Shown here piece by piece: positions 15,343-17,354 of a stretch of DNA of 17,354 bases. Where the stretch lies: positions 1 through 17,354 of the forward strand of contig NZ_JAUNHK010000058.1 in NCBI RefSeq assembly GCF_030523985.1, read 5' to 3'. A program made the translations under genes and the position numbers. The stretch's first letter is position 1, and each line of letters opens with the position of its first letter. The stretch comes from Deinococcus sp. GTDB lineage: Bacteria > Deinococcota > Deinococci > Deinococcales > Deinococcaceae. Under the pieces are notes generated by a model. The model ran no database searches. It had not been told where the DNA came from and saw only the letters and a list, made by a program, of their open reading frames with translations.

Positions 15343-15369
15343 TTGAAAATCTATTTCACCTGCTAAAAT
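15343..15369 (+). promoter_or_regulatory. Promoter of the IclR-family gene
   Basis: TTGAAA (15343-15348) and an extended -10 TGCTAAAAT (15361-15369) are separated by 15 nt. The extended TGN motif would offset the short spacer. Transcription should start near 15376 and give a leader of about 50 nt. This is the best -35/-10 pair in the window. Confidence 0.65.
15344..15358. promoter_or_regulatory. Probable IclR-type operator TGAAA-N5-TTTCA
   Basis: A perfect 5-bp dyad with a 5-nt centre lies between the -35 and -10 of the IclR-family gene. The form TGAAAN5TTTCA is that of KdgR-type boxes, bound by IclR-family dimers in enterobacteria. Binding here would block RNA polymerase and give autorepression. 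The match is to a known family pattern; binding is inferred. Confidence 0.55.
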
Positions 15370-15427
15370 AGGCGGGTGCCGTCTCCTACCGTTTTTCCTG
15401 TAGTCATGTCTATGTGGGGGAAAAAGC

Positions 15428-16249
15428 ATGGCTGAGAAACCCGTGTCGCCGGACGCCGCAGCACCCAGGCACAAGACCGGACGCAGCCGCAGCGCCGAAG
15501 CGGGCAGTGTCAGGACGCTGGAGCGCGGGCTGCTGGTGCTGTCGTCGCTGGCGGAACTGGGCGAAGGCACGCTGACCGAGGTGGCGCGGCGGGCCGGACT
15601 CTCGGCCAGCACGACCTACCGCCTGCTCGAAACCTTGCGGCAACAGGGCTATGCCGAGTGGGAGGAGCGCAGTGGCCTGTTCCGCGTCGGGCTGCGGGCC
15701 TATCAGGTCGGAGCGGCTTTCAGTGCACGCAACTCGCTGCTGGGTGCGGCCCAACTGGAAGTGCCGGGGCTGGTGGCGACCCTGAACGAGACGGTCAACC
15801 TGGCCGCCTTGCGGGGGCGTCAGGCGGTGTACGTCTATCAGGCCGAGGCCAGTCAACTCATGCGGATGTTTACGCAGGTCGGGGCTGTCGCTCCTTTGCA
15901 CTGTTCGGGCGTGGGCAAAGTGCTGATGGCGTGGCGACCCGAGGAGGAGGTGAGGGCTTACCTAGGCGAGGGGCCTTTTCCAGCCTATACTCCCCACTCG
16001 CTGACGACCCTTCCGGCCTATCTGGAAGAACTGGCCCGCGTACGCCAGCAGGACTATGCCCTTGACGACGAGGAACGCGAACTGGGCGTGCGCTGCGTGG
16101 CAGTCCCGGTGCAGGACGCAGGGGGAGCGGTGGTCGCCGCCATCAGTGTTTCGGCCCCCGCCGCTCGGTTGCCCGCAGAGGCGGTGCCCGACCTCGCTCG
16201 GCGGGTGCAGGAAGTTGCCGCACGCATCTCGGCCCGGTTGGGAAGATAG
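15428..16249 (+). CDS. IclR-family transcriptional regulator
   Basis: This 273-residue regulator has a winged helix-turn-helix domain (about 27-90; GTLTEVARRAGLSASTTYRL spans the HTH at 47-66) and a C-terminal effector domain (about 105-270). The effector domain shows LHCSGVGKVLMA (157-168) and DDEERELGVRCVAVPV, both diagnostic for the family. A basic, probably flexible, N-terminal extension of about 26 residues precedes the HTH. The ATG at 15428 has only a loose purine-rich stretch (GGGGGAAAAAG) upstream. No catabolic operon is adjacent, so its targets and effector are unknown. A TGAAA-N5-TTTCA dyad in its own promoter points to autoregulation. Confidence 0.93.
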   Translation: MAEKPVSPDAAAPRHKTGRSRSAEAGSVRTLERGLLVLSSLAELGEGTLTEVARRAGLSASTTYRLLETLRQQGYAEWEERSGLFRVGLRAYQVGAAFSARNSLLGAAQLEVPGLVATLNETVNLAALRGRQAVYVYQAEASQLMRMFTQVGAVAPLHCSGVGKVLMAWRPEEEVRAYLGEGPFPAYTPHSLTTLPAYLEELARVRQQDYALDDEERELGVRCVAVPVQDAGGAVVAAISVSAPAARLPAEAVPDLARRVQEVAARISARLGR

Positions 16250-16325
16250 GCCTGGATCAAAAGCTTTCTGAACCGGTAGGACATTCATCTGACCCGCCCG
16301 TCAGGAAAACGTGAGTTTTTACATT

Positions 16326-16331
16326 TATTCT
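16326..16331 (+). promoter_or_regulatory. Leaderless -10 box for the 85-residue ORF
   Basis: TATTCT ends 7 nt before the ATG at 16339 with no Shine-Dalgarno between. The preceding bases are unusually AT-rich for this genome. This supports the small ORF as real. Confidence 0.5.
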
Positions 16332-16338
16332 GCCCGTC

Positions 16339-16596
16339 ATGTCTGACCACCTGTCTAGGTCGAAATTTTCACCGGAGTCTGTGGAAGTGCCTCCGACGGT
16401 CACCCTGGTCAGGATGGCCCACCGCGCAGTGGCCGAGGCGCTCTCGGGTGAAAAGCCGCTCCACCTGTCCCCCGACTTCGTGCTGGCCTGGCTGAGCAGG
16501 CACGGCTATGTCGTGGAAGTGCTGAACAACGACGGCTCACTGGGCTATGAACTCACGGCACGCGGCAAACAGGCCATGACGCTGGCTCAGCCCTGA
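16339..16596 (+). CDS. Small protein of unknown function, possible winged-helix fragment
   Basis: The 85-residue protein matches no family I can name. Its C-terminal half, with LSPDFVLAWLSRHGYVVEVL (43-62) and then GYELTARGKQAM, has the rhythm of a helix followed by a two-strand wing, as in small winged-helix proteins where GYxLTxxGxxAL is common. A DNA-binding role is therefore only a suggestion. The N-terminal 25 residues look disordered. The gene has its own -10 box and is followed by a strong hairpin, so it is probably transcribed alone. Confidence 0.7.
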   Translation: MSDHLSRSKFSPESVEVPPTVTLVRMAHRAVAEALSGEKPLHLSPDFVLAWLSRHGYVVEVLNNDGSLGYELTARGKQAMTLAQP

Positions 16597-16634
16597 CGGG
16601 AGAGAGAAAGGTCATGGCCGTCTTGGTGCAAACG

Positions 16635-16672
16635 AAAGGGGAGACACCGTAAAAAGTCGTGTCTCCCTCTTT
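16635..16672. terminator. Bidirectional terminator between convergent genes
   Basis: AAAGGGGAGACAC (16635-16647) pairs with GTGTCTCCCTCTTT (16659-16672) with a single bulged base and an 11-nt loop. A-rich and T-rich arms at the foot let it work in both directions. It lies between the 85-residue ORF and the PfpI-family gene. Confidence 0.8.
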
Positions 16673-16701
16673 CTAATCTTTCGGTTTACACTGCGCCCTT
16701 C

Positions 16702-17268
16702 TCACTTGCGGCGACTGCTGTGGTCTCCCTCGGCGAATTCTTCCACGATCTTCTTGTTGAAAGCCGGGAGGTCGTCGGGGTTGCGGCTGGTGACCACGCC
16801 CTTGTCGGTCACGCATTCTTCGTCCACCCACTCGGCCCCGGCCAGGGTCAGTTCGTGGCGCAGGCTGGGCCAGGAGGTCATTTTCAGCCCCGCAGCGATG
16901 CCCGTTTCACTCAGGCTCCAGGGGCCGTGGCAGATGGCGGCGATGGGCTTGCCGCTGTCGTACATGTCGCGCACGAACTGCATGGCCGCCTTGTCGGTTC
17001 GCAGGGTGTCGGGGTTGACGGTGCCGCCCGGCAGCAGCAGACCGTCGTAGTCGCTCGCCTTCACGTCGGCCACCACGCGGTCTACCTTGTACTTGGCCTG
17101 CGGCTCGATGTCGCCCTTCATAGACTGGATTTCGCCGGCTTCCAGGCTGACGAGTTCAGTGCGGCCTCCAGCGGCTTCAATGGCCTCGCGGGGGCTGGTC
17201 AGTTCGATTTCCTCAACGCCCTTGGCGGCCAGGATGGCGATGGTTTTTCCGGCAAGCGATTTGGTCAT
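16702..17268 (-). CDS. PfpI/DJ-1 family protein
   Basis: This 188-residue protein belongs to the DJ-1/PfpI superfamily, whose members act as stress-related proteases, deglycases or chaperones. The nucleophile elbow is AAICHGPWSL with C113 and H114, and the conserved acidic residue is in GVEEIEL (17-23). LLLPGGTVNPDTLR (77-90) is the family's second signature. The length fits the bacterial PfpI type. D. radiodurans has a structurally studied member (DR1199) of the same size; identity with it is inference. I chose the ATG at 17268, where the family alignment begins; an ATG at 17292 would add eight residues, and a GGAAGGGG run lies between the two. No clear promoter was found. Confidence 0.92.
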   Translation of the reverse strand: MTKSLAGKTIAILAAKGVEEIELTSPREAIEAAGGRTELVSLEAGEIQSMKGDIEPQAKYKVDRVVADVKASDYDGLLLPGGTVNPDTLRTDKAAMQFVRDMYDSGKPIAAICHGPWSLSETGIAAGLKMTSWPSLRHELTLAGAEWVDEECVTDKGVVTSRNPDDLPAFNKKIVEEFAEGDHSSRRK

Positions 17269-17292
17269 GGGTTCAGGTTGCCCCTTCCACAT

Positions 17293-17354
17293 GACAGCGG
17301 GCCTGAAAGAGGGCTGAACTGACCTTCAGACTTCCGAGGAGGGGGCAAAAAAAC
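17293..17354. other. Right-end intergenic sequence
   Basis: The last 62 nt hold no gene that I can support. A purine-rich run with GAGGAGGGGG at about 17336-17345 could be the ribosome-binding site of a plus-strand gene starting beyond the window, or the flank of the PfpI promoter. Confidence 0.3.

Overview
The window looks like chromosomal DNA from a Deinococcus, very probably D. radiodurans or a close relative. The evidence is the high G+C, a LEA-type desiccation protein with a membrane anchor, a dispersed structured repeat of the kind described in D. radiodurans, and a recurring start architecture in which a TANNNT -10 box lies 6-8 nt upstream of the ATG (leaderless transcription). The species call is inference; no search was run.

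Left end (1-2823). The tail of an unidentified gene is followed by a beta-helix-like ORF split by an in-frame TAG (75-1349). Next comes an intergenic element with nested stem-loops (about 1364-1571). On the minus strand lie a degenerate PhzF-fold gene and an OsmC-family gene joined by an ATGA overlap.

Signalling block (2892-8388, minus strand). The order of transcription is aroE, then a 1146-residue membrane CHASE-PAS-GAF histidine kinase, then a receiver-histidine kinase hybrid. Both junctions are 4-bp GTGA overlaps, so this is one translation-coupled unit. Signal perception by the membrane kinase and relay to the receiver of the next protein is a plausible reading.

Stress and ATPase block (8517-11646, plus strand). 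A LEA-like repeat protein with its own promoter and terminator is followed by a MoxR-type AAA+ ATPase and a VWA/DUF2201 partner. A hairpin made of 7-bp repeats lies between the last two. The VWA protein has HQxxH where its family normally has HExxH.

Envelope and metabolism block (11765-14736). A minus-strand Ig-like lipoprotein is divergent from an operon of a small four-helix membrane protein (phage-holin-4-like), panC and a PilT/PilU ATPase. The two divergent genes have back-to-back leaderless promoters.

Right end (14807-17354). greA, an IclR-family regulator with a probable self-operator in its own promoter, an 85-residue unknown protein, a strong two-way terminator, and a convergent PfpI/DJ-1-family gene. 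I found no tRNA, rRNA, CRISPR array, transposase or prophage. I do not see an obviously new multi-gene system. The strongest leads are the amber-split beta-helix gene, the structured repeat, the IclR operator and the kinase pair.
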